Source: Amorphophallus konjac | Lineage: Eukaryota > Streptophyta > Magnoliopsida > Alismatales > Araceae | DNA: 64,000 nucleotides | Direction: 5' to 3' | NCBI GenBank assembly: GCA_022559845.1 | Contig: CM040125.1 | Location: 322,965,829-323,029,828, forward strand | Part shown: positions 10,155-21,118 of the stretch, piece by piece | Numbering within the stretch: position 1 is the stretch's first letter | Layout: the number at the start of each line of letters is the position of its first letter | The notes under the pieces: model-generated | The model's input: the letters and a program-made list of their open reading frames with translations, nothing else | Databases searched by the model: none | Told to the model about the DNA's origin: nothing | Program-made: the position numbers and the translations under genes

Positions 10155-10424
10155 TGTTGTGCCCCTTAGGCACAAGCATGTGCTATGTTGATTTGATGAT
10201 AGCAATGCTGTCTTATTTTGATGATTGCAACACAGTGAGTGCATTATGATATTATGTGTTCTTTATGATGATGGCATGTTGATTTGAATGCTTGAGTGTG
10301 TTATATCTGATTTAATCTGTGGAGATTGCATGAGTGTGCCATGTTTGATATCTTTGATGGGTCGACTCCCTCAGACTGTCCATCTTATTTAGTGTCTCAT
10401 GCAGCGTCAACGCTGTGAGTGCGT

Positions 10425-11870
10425 CTCAAGTCTGCAGCGTCAACGTTGTGAGTGTGTACACAGCATTCTCAAGTCTGCAGCGTCAACTCTATAAGTCTAT
10501 AGATTGCTGCTTTGCATTGGACTTAAAGTCCATACATTGACAAGCCTGTACAATGGCTGCAGCATGCTCGCATAAGTCTATACAGTGCATTGATGTGTTT
10601 CTGTGCACATTGCATTTTCCTGTTTGCATTAGTACATTCATCACTTCTATCAGCATAGTCTGGACTGAAGTGGGTCGACACCCCTTCTTGATGGGTCGAC
10701 CCCCCGAGAGAGCATGTCTATACACTGTGCCCAGAACATCTTCAACTCTGTACATTGCATTCATTCATGCTTTGGAGTCTGCACATTCATGTGCACAGTT
10801 CATGGACCAAGTCTAGACATTGTTGCATTGCTTTCACTGCATTGCATTGGCTAAAGTGTGTACAGAGCTGCTTGCATCGTTCATAAAGTCCATACATTCA
10901 CTGAAGCTTGCTTAGTTGAAATGTGTACATTGCACTGCATGACTTGAAGTCTGTACATCACTGTAGCTGCATCGTCTTGGTCATCATCTCACTCGAGTAA
11001 GTCTGTACATCGTTGGCCAAGTCTGAACAGTGCATCCTGCGTCTTATTTAGCGTCTCTATTCGTGTCTTATTGTTGAAGTCTGTACATCGTTTCACTATT
11101 AAAGTCTATATAGACTTCAGCGTCTCATGCAGCGTCTCTGTTGAAGTCAAAGTATGTACAGCCCTTTGGCTTGGCAAGTCTATACATCGTGTTTGGACTA
11201 AGTCTGTACAGCCATTTACATAGTGTAGTCTACACATTCGTTTGCATTGCATGAAGTCCATACAGTGGGTAAAGTCTGTACACTGTCCATGTTTCATACA
11301 GCGTCAACTCAGTGTGTCATGTAGCGTCAACTCTGCAAGAGTGTACATTGCTTGGCTAAGTCTGTACACTGCAGCTCACATCTCTGTGAAGTCTATACAT
11401 TGCTGATCGAGCGTAAGTCCATACATTCCAACCTTTTCCTACGTTCGCTGCTTTAGCTTCACTCCAAGTCTATACATTGGACTGCCAGTCTTTACCTACG
11501 TTCAGAGCCTCAAGTCTATACAGTGGTAAAGTCTGCACATTGTGCTTTGAAGCTCAAAGTCTGTACATTGGCTTCACATCTTCAAGTCTATACACTGGCT
11601 TATTCTTCAAGTATATACAGCCTGTCTTCACGATCTAAGTCTATACATCGTGAAGTCTTCACACTGGCCCTTGAATCATGTCTGTACATTATCAGTGTAT
11701 CATATGAAGTCTGTACAGCCATTGCATTCATTTAGGAAGTCTGTACATTGGACTGCATTGCATTGCATTGCATTCATCAGTCGTGAAGTCTATACATCGC
11801 TTGCCTTCATTCGAGTCTCATGAAGTATGTACATCGTGCATCAGTTCTAAAGTCTATACACTGTCTTCAG
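10425..11870 (+). repeat. GOC-1 U3 array of AAGTCTRTACATTGG motifs (5' LTR)
   Basis: Dozens of degenerate copies of AAGTCTGTACATTG, AAGTCTATACATCG or AAGTCCATACATT, spaced about 20-60 bp, all in the element's sense orientation. TGTACA is palindromic. ORFs here (for example 11523-11735) are by-products of the motif and encode SLYI/KSVH-like repeats. The spacing is irregular, so this is not a simple satellite. Confidence 0.9.
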
Positions 11871-11896
11871 ATGATGACAACAATGAAGAACAGGGT

Positions 11897-12290
11897 CGAC
11901 GCTGGGAGTTCAATGCGTCCACGCTTCAGTTGAAGAGGATTTCAGAGCTTCACCTGGCTGCGTCAACTCCATGCTACAGCAGCGTTGACGCAGTAGTTAA
12001 TGAGGCAGAGTCCATAGCTCACTGGAATACTGCAGTGCGTCAACGCCATTGCAAGACAGCGTCCACGCAGCAATTGAGTCTGATATACATTCAGCTCTGG
12101 AACACCACTGCGTCAACGCTATGGATTAGCAGTGTCGACGCAGCACGGTTATCTGTCGAAGACCTTGATCACTGGATTGCCGATGCGTTAACGCAGCTGG
12201 CTGATGGAGTCAACGCATCAGACTTGAGTTTCGTAGGAAGAAGATATCAGAAGGCTGCGTCAACTCCTTGGAGCAAGAGGGTTGACGCCA
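11897..12290 (+). promoter_or_regulatory. GCGTCAAC / GTTGACGC inverted-motif array in GOC-1 U3
   Basis: About a dozen copies of GCGTCAAC, GTCGACGC and GCGTTGACGC in alternating orientation, often as facing pairs about 20-30 bp apart (for example GCGTCAACTCC...GCGTTGACGC at 11962-11985). TTGAC is the W-box core and TGACG the bZIP/TGA core. It lies 200-600 bp upstream of the TATA box. The 175-codon ORF at 11768-12295 that crosses it is judged non-coding. Confidence 0.6.
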
Positions 12291-12495
12291 TCTAATTCCA
12301 GTTGCTGAGCACGTTAAGGTGATCCCACCTTCAGTCGTCAACTGCCACATCAGTCACAAGCGGATAAGCTTTCGTACCTTCCACCACTCCATTGGTGTCT
12401 GGCACGTGATCCAAGGAGCTGAGATGCTAACACGTGGCAAAGTCGATTGGGCGGGAGCTGTGAAGACCACACGCCCTAGCTGCTGCTGCTGCTGA

Positions 12496-12503
12496 TATAA
12501 ATA
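12496..12503 (+). promoter_or_regulatory. GOC-1 5' LTR TATA box
   Basis: TATAAATA, preceded by GCTGCTGCTGCTGA. The same CTGCTGCT-TATA arrangement occurs in the GOC-2, -3, -4 and -5 LTRs, which supports it as the common promoter. Confidence 0.7.
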
Positions 12504-12587
12504 GAAGGCTTCGTCTTTGGATAAAGACGATCGAGATTCAAGAGGCGAAGCTTGAGTAGAGAATGCTGTAGCAGCAGAGAGCCACCA

Positions 12588-12722
12588 CGGTCCAGATAGA
12601 GAGAAGAAAAAGGGAGAAGAAGCATAAGAGAAAGAAGAAAAGGAAAGAGATAGGAGCTCGAGCAGAGTGTGAAAAGAAGAAGAAGGAAGAGAGAGAGAAG
12701 AGAAGATCAGAGAAGATCGTTC
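12588..12722 (+). repeat. GA-rich leader tract
   Basis: Purine-rich (GAGAGAAGAAAAAGGGAGAA-like) tract about 90-220 bases past the TATA box. An equivalent tract is found in every GOC LTR (as CT-rich sequence in the minus-strand copies). Confidence 0.7.
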
Positions 12723-13260
12723 CTACTGGAAGTTGGATCAGATCCACTCCAGTCAGCTCTTTAAGAGCCACATTGTGCTTCATTGTTTACAACCTTCCGA
12801 TTGCTGTTTGTTTCCCATTTTCATTTTCCTTTCATACATTTCTTCAAGCTGTTAGTCAGCGGGTTTTGTAGAGGTGCTGCCTCTGGACGGCTAAGCTGTA
12901 TTGCCTAGCGGTTTGCATGGCAAGCTGTGATGCCCAGCTGTTCAAGCTGTGAGTCAGCAGGAAGCCACACTCGGGTTGAGTGTGGGGTGGATGTAGGTCT
13001 GCTGGACCGAACCACCTAAAAACCCTCTTGCATTGTGGTTTGTTTTGTTCTATTTGTGCTTCCGCTAGATGAATGCATAGGGGCGCTCAACGGTTTGCTT
13101 ATAGGTTCAGTAGATGAGTGTTCTAATTTGTCTTGTTAGCATTCCAGTTTTTAAGTGAGCGAAATCTTATTTTGGGTGAAGATTTTTAATTGGGTGAATT
13201 TTTAAAGGGCTATATTCATTCACCCCCCCCCCCTCTGAATACTGCACGGAACCCAACACT

Positions 13261-13272
13261 TGGTATCAGAGC
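13261..13272 (+). other. GOC-1 primer-binding site
   Basis: TGGTATCAGAGC, complementary to the 3' end of initiator tRNA-Met, two bases past the LTR end at 13258. Confidence 0.93.
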
Positions 13273-13455
13273 GGGTCTCTGATCTATCAGATCTAACAAT
13301 CTGCAGAGGATCCTGCTAGTCCTTGGTGCATTTCAGAGTGGGTCTCTTGAAATCGTGTTTTGCTTCATTGACTTGTGCTTTATTTTGATTATCTGGTTTC
13401 AGTGCATTTCGTGTCATTTGTTTTACTTCGCTGAATCTGTCTGCCACTTGTTCAA

Positions 13456-15922
13456 ATGGGTCGTCCTCCGGTTTATGATGGTTCTAACTTTGAAAGTTGG
13501 CTAGGAGGCCTAGCTGTGTACATAGACTCAATTGATCCACATTTGTGGAGTCTTATATCTAAAGGCCCACACTGTTTACCTAAAGATCAGACCAATTGGT
13601 CTAGTGAGGACAGCTCTAAGAATCGCGATAATACCATAGTTCTTAATATCTTGAGAGCTGTAGTTAATACTGATATGTATCCTTTTGTTCTCAGGTGCAA
13701 TTCTGGAAAAGAGATATATGACAAAGTTATCTCTGCGCATAATCAACAGAATGATAGTTGTTTGATGGCCAACCAGGAAAATGAAGATTCTTCATCCGAG
13801 GTAAGCTCTGAATCTGGAGAACTTTCAATTGATGATCTATGGAATATAAATGAAGAGCTTACTGAAAGATGTGAAAAATTGAAATCCGAAAACAAAAAGT
13901 TGAAAAAGAAATGTGATAAAGTAAATTTGAAAGCCTCCTGTGAAAACTGTCCAAATTTGAAACAATCTTATGATGCATGTACACTAGACGTTCAGAATCT
14001 TAAGAAACAAAATGATTCTCTAGAAATTGAAAAATAAACATGCTTAGACAAAATGTCAGAAATTGAGAATCAGCTGAATGATAAGAAAAATGAGCATCTA
14101 AAAAGCATGCAAGAACTTACTGAAGTCAATTCTGAATTGGACAAACTGAAACTTGAGAATAAAGAATTTCAAAAGAAAAATGAAAACCTTATGGCCAGAA
14201 TAAATGAAATCAATGGGGAAGGTTCACATTCCTCTTCTGCTGAATCAAACTGCAATATGTGCTCAGCTCTAAGAGAACGTAATGAAGATCTTTATTGTGA
14301 AAATGAATGGCTGAGTAAATAAATTATCTCACTCAAAGAGGATCATAAAAACTTGGTGGCTGAGAAAATTAGAGTGGAGGAAAGAGAAGAGGAGCTAAAT
14401 GAAATATTGGAGCAAATGTCTGGAAGAGAGAGATGTGCTAATAATGAAATTCATGATAAAAATCTTGAGGAAGAAAACACTGAATTAAAAGCTGAAGTTG
14501 AAAAATTGAAATGGTTAAATACTGGCTTATCTGAAAGACTTCTCACCATAGAAAAAGGAAAAGGTGTCCATGATGAAGAATCACAAACTTTGATCAATCT
14601 GGAACAAGAAGTTGAGAAGTATAAAATTGCAAATAAAGTCTTAAGTGAATGTGTAAATTGCAGTGAACAGGAGATAGCCAGTTATGAGCTTCATATAGCA
14701 TCCTTGGAAAATAAAATTCATGACCTGGAAAACTCAGCATCCAAGTTTGCAAAAATTGAAAGAAAAATAAAGACTGTTGTGAAAAGTGAGGATAAGGATT
14801 TAAAGGGGGGGGGACAAATTGTACTTCTGATGTCAAGAACATCACTAAAAGCCAGCTATACAACACCTTTGTGCAAGGTTCAGATGTAGCTAGTACTTCA
14901 ATGCAATCCCCAAAACAAAATGAAAATCTGAAATCATCTTCATCTGTATTCCAGTTCAAAGCCCAGAAAAATGAAAAGCAAACAAAAATTATGAAAGGGG
15001 GCAATAAATTGAAAAAGAATGGTCAATTGAATAAAGTCAAAATTGTCCCTGCATGTGATGTGAATTCTGCTAGCAGTGTGGAGTCTGATAGACTGACACA
15101 TGTCACTCACAATTCATCCACTCACTCACATGCATCAGAGAAGAAATTATCATGCTATTATTGTGGCAAGAAAGGGCATATCATGGATGATTGCAGAATA
15201 CTGAAAGAAGATGAGCATGCTAGTAAAACATTGCATAGAAATCATGCCACTAAGAAATCTAATGCATCCTGTTATTATTGTGGTAGGCGTGGTCATTTAA
15301 TGAATGCATGTTTCAAATTGAAAGAAGATAACAATGTGAATTCTAGATCTTTTGCACATGCTCATGACCCACATAGACACAGATCTACTTCAGGCCAGCA
15401 TACTATCTATTTCACTTGTAATAAGTCTGGGCATAAGGCAAGTGAATGCTGGTCAAGATATCATTGGGGGAACAACAACTCGAGAAGTAAGCACCTGAGG
15501 TGCTATGAGTGTGGGAAGCATGGCCATACAGTCAAGAACTGTTGGCATGCTCAAGTAAGTCATGTTAATGACAAAGCCTTTAAATTCTCTGCAAAACGAC
15601 CTGTGAATTTTTCATGCTTCAACTGTGGTAAAACAGGTCACAAATCTGCTGAATGTTGGGTTAAGAAGAATAAGAAACAGAATGTCCATGTAAACAACAG
15701 AACAACTCATGCTCAATATCATAGGTCTCATGCTATTTTTGATAAGCATCATAGGACCAGAAATCTGTTGGTTCATGTCATTATTGTGGAAATTTTGGAC
15801 ATTCTATGTCTGATTGCTCTCTAATGAAATTTGATGACAATATTGCTAAGAAATTATTTAGAACACCTGATAGGGGTAATTCAGGACCCAAGACCTCTTG
15901 GGTTCCTGCAGGATCAACTTGA
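13456..15922 (+). pseudogene. gag: GOC-1 Gag: partial capsid, coiled coil, six zinc knuckles
   Basis: Starts MGRPPVYDGSNFESW with LWSLISKGPHCLP, the N-terminal part of the UBN2 capsid domain. It then passes directly (…SCLMANQENEDSSSE) into a long Glu/Lys-rich coiled coil (about 13830-14790), skipping the capsid C-terminal half and the knuckle present in Cop-1 Gag. The C-terminal part (15153-15835) has CYYCGKKGHIMDDC, CYYCGRRGHLMNAC, a degenerate YFTCNKSGHKASEC, CYECGKHGHTVKNC, CFNCGKTGHKSAEC and CHYCGNFGHSMSDC. It ends SGPKTSWVPAGST then TGA at 15920-15922, the place where SIRE pol begins. Stops at 14035 and 14320, a frameshift near the G run at 14805, and one near 15765 disable it. Role: RNA binding and particle assembly, by family. 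Confidence 0.85.
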
Positions 15923-15937
15923 TTTTATCCTGCAGGT

Positions 15938-15977
15938 GTGCCTTGGTGGGAGAAATAAAAGGGGTTAACCAAGGCAC
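15938..15977 (+). other. Conserved post-gag hairpin (GOC-1)
   Basis: GTGCCTTGG (15938-15946) and CCAAGGCAC (15969-15977) form a 9-bp perfect stem with a purine-rich loop (GGGAGAAATAAAAGGGG). It lies 16 bases past the gag stop. The same stem occurs in GOC-2, GOC-3 and GOC-5. Confidence 0.8.
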
Positions 15978-18002
15978 TCAACAAGAAAACCCCAGGATAC
16001 TCTATTTCAGGTCAGTTCTGAACTTTGCTTTAAAACTCATCATCTGAATTTGTGAGTATGAAAAAATGTGAACTTCATGTTGATATGCTTGTCTGAATTT
16101 TGATGATCTCTTCATGTCTAGCTGATCAGTCTGCATTCCAGACTCAGCTATTGAATTCAATTCTGCATATCTGATGCTCTTCTCTTGCTATATGTTGAAC
16201 TGAATTTGAATGCTTCTTTAGTGTATTCAGTTGATGCACTATATAGACTTTGTGTCAATGCATGTGTTTTGTGTTAATGCATTGCATGCTTGTTGTTAAA
16301 TGCATAACTTGCTGATTGTGAATGATTCACTTAGTGTACACAGTCAATGCATGTGTCTTATGTCTGCATACATCATTTGCATGACTATCAATGATGCTGT
16401 TCAATGCATGTAGGACTGCTTTATGTTGCATTGTCTTGCATAACCTTGGTATATCAAATGGTATGTTACTAAAAGGCAGGGAAATCTGCCCGGAGGTTCT
16501 TACCATGTGTGAGATGGTCTTTGAGACCAGGCTCTCCGCCTAGTACCATGGGTCCAGTCTGCATGTAGAACAGTGTGTTGCATAGCATAATCCTTACATC
16601 ATGGTGTCAGGGGGAGCTGTGAGTTTAGTTAAATTCTTGAATCATATTTACTCCTCATTGTCCCCATTCAATTGATTCATATCTTTTGACATCAGATGCC
16701 ATTGGTCCATATTGCCAATTGCAATCTTTTCCCTATCATTTTCACTGAACAACAGTTCTGTATCTGGTTCAGTGCATTGAGTTGTGATTATTTCAATTGT
16801 TCTTCTATAAGAATCACTCCTACAAATTGAAAAGAACTAAAGGTTTAACCTTTATAAATTGGAGAGTTAAGTGTCTGCACTTCAGAATTTGAGATAAAAG
16901 AAAACTTTTATAGCTCTTAATCTTTGTCTCATGGCTAAAATAGAAAAAGTTTTTTGTAATGCCTAAATGTGTTAAACTGGAAATGTCTAGAACAGGTGAA
17001 TAAGAGTATGTAATGATTTTTTAAACAATCACTCTAAAAGAAATAAGGGCAGCAGTAAATAAGATCACAAATGTAAAGAACTGAACATTGTGACAGAGCA
17101 ATGGTTGATTGCACTGAGAAACTGTGAACTCCTCCAAAGAAGCAGGAAAATTCACATGTCATGAAGTGCTTTAAACTATCTCTGTTCATAGGGTCAAATC
17201 TATAGGGGGAGTCCTCACCAAGTAACTGAGGGTACTGGCCTCTAATTAAGGTGTACCCTTAATGTCAAAAGTGAAGACTATTCCTTGTAGGTCTTGATCT
17301 GAAATAGATCTAGTAGTTTATGCCTAGTAACTGGGGGTACCTGCCTCTGATCAAGGTGTACACCTAATGTCAATAGCATAAATGCCACTGGTCTATTCAC
17401 TTAGTTCAGGTTCAGAAATTGAAAAATGAAAATCAAACTGCTGTAACTCTTTGAAATCAAAAGTCAATGAGTGAAAATTATTTTTCTCAATACATATTCA
17501 AGTTGCCTTTCCTGAAATTCCATGTTTAATCACAAAAGGGTATTATTTCTGACTTATCTATTAATACCATGTGCCCTAGATTCATTGCTATAAATGGAGT
17601 CTATAAACTCTTTTTCAAGGGTCAGGTGTTTTACTCTAGATTTATCACTGTTAAATCTGAATTTTTGTCAAAATTGTATGTTACTGATTCTTATACTTTA
17701 ACTACTGTTTATAATCAGACTTATTTTCTGAACCAATGATTCAGCTGTTGTCTATTGACCCTCCTACCTTCTCTACCTTTACCTATTTTTTCATATTCCT
17801 TCTCAAAGGGGGAGCAATTATTGGGGGGGGGAGAACCAGTTCAGGGGGAGTCATATCTTCAGGGGGAGTTTACTGTTCTAGAGGAATTTGCATGCATAAT
17901 GCACTTTGCACTCTTGTTTATACTGTTTTTTCTCTTTTTGATTATGTCAAAGGGGGAGAAATTTTTGTGTGTGACTCACTGTCACAGTGTGTTGCCATCA
18001 TC
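15978..18002 (+). other. GOC-1 conserved noncoding region in place of pol
   Basis: About 2 kb without long ORFs, nearly collinear with 29060-31218 in GOC-2 and partly recognisable in GOC-3 and GOC-5. Landmarks are TACCATGGGTCCAGTCTGCA near 16540 and two copies of a GTAACTGRGGGTAC...TCAAGGTGTACNC module (17219-17275 and 17329-17388). A possible small ORF lies at 17569-17739, and GGGGGAG runs at 17808-18012. I find no pol domain. Confidence 0.75.
17569..17739 (+). other. Possible 56-codon small ORF (GOC-1)
   Basis: ATG to TGA, starting MCPRFIAINGVYKLFFKGQV. GOC-2 has the same-length ORF at 30785-30955 with about eight substitutions and no indel, some silent and some replacing Thr or Ser. I do not recognise it. 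It may be a pol remnant or chance; confidence in coding is low. Confidence 0.25.
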
Positions 18003-18016
18003 AAAAAGGGGGAGAA
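18003..18016 (+). other. GOC-1 polypurine tract
   Basis: AAAAAGGGGGAGAA immediately before the 3' LTR start TGTTGTG at 18017; the plus-strand primer site. Confidence 0.9.
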
Positions 18017-21000
18017 TGTTGTGCCCCTTAGGCACAAGCATGTGCTATGTTGATTTGATGATAGCAATGCTGTCTTGTTTTGATGATTGCAACACAGTGA
18101 GTGCATTATGATATTATGTGTTCTTTATGATGATGGCATGTTGATTTGAATGCTTGAGTGTGTTATATCTGATTTAATCTGTGGAGATTGCATGAGTGTG
18201 CCATTTTAAATATCCTTGATGGGTCGACTCCCTCAGACTGTCCATCTTATTTAGTGTCTCATGCAGCGTCAACGCTGTGAGTGCGTCTCAAGTCTGCAGC
18301 GTCAACGCTGTGAGTGTGTACACAGCATTCTCAAGTCTGCAGCGTCAACTCTATAACTCTATAGATTGCTGCTTTGCATTGGACTTAAAGTCCATACATT
18401 GACAAGCCTATACAATGGCTGCAGCATGCTCGCATAAGTCTATACAGTGCATTGATGTGTTTCTGTGCACATTGCATTTTCCTGTTTGCATTAGTGCATT
18501 CATCACTTCTATCAGCATAGTCTGGACTGAAGTGGGTCGACACCCCTTCTTGATGGGTCGACCCCCCGAGAGAGCATGTCTATACATTGTGCCCAGAACA
18601 TCTTCAACTCTGTACATTGCATTCATTCATGCTTTGGAGTATGCACATTCATGTGCACAGTTCATGGACCAAGTCTAGACATTGTTGCATTGCTTTCACT
18701 GCATTGCATTGGCTAAAGTGTGTACAGAGCTGCTTGCATCGTTCATAAAGTCCATACATTCACTGAAGCATGCTTAGCTGAAGTGTGTACATTGCACTGC
18801 ATGACTTGAAGTCTGTACATCACTGTAGCTGCATCGTCTTGGTCATCGTCTCACTCGAGTAAGTCTGTACATCATTGGCCAAGTCTGAATAGTGCATCCT
18901 GCGCCTTATTTAGCGTCTCTATTCGTGTCTTACTGTTGAAGTCTGTACATCATTTCACTGTTAAAGTCTATACAGACTTCAGCGTCTCATGCAGCGTCTC
19001 TGTTGAAGTCAAAGTATGTACAGCCCTTTCGCTTGGCAAGTCTATACATCGTGTTTGGACTAAGTCTGTACAGCCATTTACATAGTGTAGTCTACACATT
19101 CGTTTGCATTGCATGAAGTCCATACAGTGGGTAAAGTCTGTACAATGTCCATGTTTCATACAGCGTCAACTCAGTGTGTCATGTAGCGTCAACTCTGTAA
19201 GAGTGTACATTGCTTGGCTAAGTCTGTACACTGTAGCTCACATCTCTGTGAAGTCTATACATTGCTGATCGAGCGTAAGTCCATACATTCCAACCTTTTC
19301 CTACGTTCGTTGCTTTAGCTTCACTCCAAGTCTATACATTGGACTGCCAGTCTTTACCTACGTTCAGAGCCTCAAGTCTATACAGTGGTAAAGTCTGCAC
19401 ATTGTGCTTTGAAGCTCAAAGTCTGTACATTGGCTTCACATCTTCAAGTCTATACACTGGCTTATTCTTCAAGTATATACAGCATGTCTTCACTATCTAA
19501 GTCTATACATCGTGAAGTCTTCACACTGGCCCTTGAATCATGTCTGTACATTATCAGTGTATCATATGAAGTCTATACAGCCATTGCCTTCATTTAGAAA
19601 GTCTGTACATTGGACTGCATTGCATTGCATTGCATTCATCAGTCGTGAAGTCTATACATCGCTTGCCTTCATTCGAGTCTCATGAAGTATGTACATCGTG
19701 CATCAGTTCTAAAGTCTATACACTGTCTTCAGATGATGACAACAATGAAGAACAGGGTCGACGCTGGGAGTTCAATGCGTCCACGCTTCAGTTGAAGAGG
19801 ATTTCAGAGCTTCACCTGGATGCGTCAACTCCATGCTATAGCAGCGTCGACGCAGTAGTTAATGAGGCAAAGTCCATAACTTACTGGAATACTGCAGTGC
19901 GTCAACGCCATTGCAAGACAGCGTCCACGCAGCAATTGAGTCTGATATACATTCAGCTCTGGAACACCACTGCGTCAACGCTATGGATTAGCAGCGTCGA
20001 CGCAGCACGGTTATCTGCCGAAGACCTTGATCACTGGATTGCCGATGCGTTAACGTAGCTGGCTGATGGAGTCAACGCATCAGACTTGAGTTTCGTAGGA
20101 AGAAGATATCAGAAGGCTGCGTCAACACCTTGGAGCAAGAGGGTGACGCCATCTAATTCCAGTTGCTTAGCACGTTAAGGTGATCCCACCTTCAGTCGTC
20201 AACTGCCACATCAGTCACAAGCGGATAAGCTTTCGTACCTTCCACCACTCCATTGGTGTCTGGCACGTGATCCAAGGAGCTGAGATGCTAACACATGGCA
20301 AAGTCGATTGGGCGGAAGCTGTGAAGACCACACGCCCTAGCTGCTGCTGCTACTGATATAAATAGAAGGCTTCATCTTCGGATAAAGACGATCGAGATTC
20401 AAGAGGCGAAGCTTGAGCAGAGAATGCTGTAGCAGCAGAGAGCCACCACGATCCAGATAGAGAGAAGAAAAAGAGAGAAGAAGCAGAAGAGAAAGAAGAA
20501 AAGGAAAGAGATAGGGAGCTCGAGCAGAGTGTGAAAAGAAGAAGAAGGAAGAGAGAGAGAAGAGAAGATCAGAGAAGATCGTTCCTACTGGAAGTTGGAT
20601 CAGATCCACTCTAGTCAGCTCTTTAACAGCCACATTGTGCTTCATTGTTTACAGCCTTCCGATTGCTGTTTGTTTCCCATTTTCATTTTCCTTTCATACA
20701 TTTCTTCAAGCTGTTAGTCAGCGGGTTTTGCAGAGGTGCTGCCTCTGGACGGCTAAGCTGTATTGCCCAGCGGTTTGCATGGCAAGCTGTGATGCCCAGC
20801 TGTTCAAGCTGTGAGTCAGCAGGAAGCCACACTCGGGTTGAGTGTGGGGTGGATGTAGGTCTGCTGGACCGAACCACCTAAAAACCCTCTTGCATTGTGG
20901 TTTGTTTTGTTCTATTTGTGCTTCCGCTAGATGAATGCATAGGGGCGCTCAACGGTTTGCTTATAGGTTCAGTAGATGAGTGTTCTAATTTGTCTTGTTA

Positions 21001-21118
21001 GCATTCCAATTTTTAAGTGAGTGAAATCTTATTTTGGGTGAAGATTTTTAATTGGGCGAATTTTTAAAGGGCTATATTCATTCACCCCCCCCCTCCGAAT
21101 ACTGCACCGAACCCAACA
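18017..21118 (+). repeat. GOC-1 3' LTR (3102 bp)
   Basis: Collinear with the 5' LTR at an offset of 7862 bp: motif array 18287-19732, GCGTCAAC array 19758-20153, TATA 20357-20364, GA tract 20452-20582, ending GAACCCAACA at 21118. It differs by scattered substitutions, for example GTACA/ATACA changes within motif copies, and a 1-base loss in the last GGTTGACGC copy. Confidence 0.93.

Larger units (their letters stand above)
10155..13258 (+). repeat. GOC-1 5' LTR (3104 bp)
   Basis: U3 occupies about 10155-12520 and holds the AAGTCTRTACA array (10425-11870) and the GCGTCAAC array (11897-12290). The TATA box is at 12496-12503, a GA-rich leader at 12588-12722, and AAGCTGT repeats at 12893-12960. 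A conserved SIRE box (GGGGTGGATGTAGGTCTGC, then CGAACCACCTAAAAA) lies at 12984-13023. The inverted repeat TTGTGCC-CCTTA-GGCACAA sits at the very start. Confidence 0.93.
10155..21118 (+). mobile_element. GOC-1, gag-only SIRE-like copia element (complete, 10,964 bp)
   Basis: Two LTRs (10155-13258 and 18017-21118) start TGTTGTGCCCC and end GAACCCAACA. The PBS is at 13261 and the PPT at 18003-18016. Flanks are TGTCA (10150-10154) and CGTCA (21119-21123), a TSD with one mismatch inside the Gyp-1 gag. The 4.76-kb interior encodes a Gag only; I find no protease, integrase, RT or RNase H motif. The LTRs differ at scattered single bases, so the insertion is not very recent but is still well preserved. 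Confidence 0.92.

Noticed and set aside
11768..12295. 175-codon ORF in the GOC-1 LTR
   Set aside because: It runs through the two motif arrays, is cut in the 3' LTR copy (19630-20058), and has no domain; an artefact of repeated words.
13261..13272. tRNA-like sequence
   Set aside because: Only the 12-base PBS complementary to initiator tRNA-Met; no cloverleaf around it.
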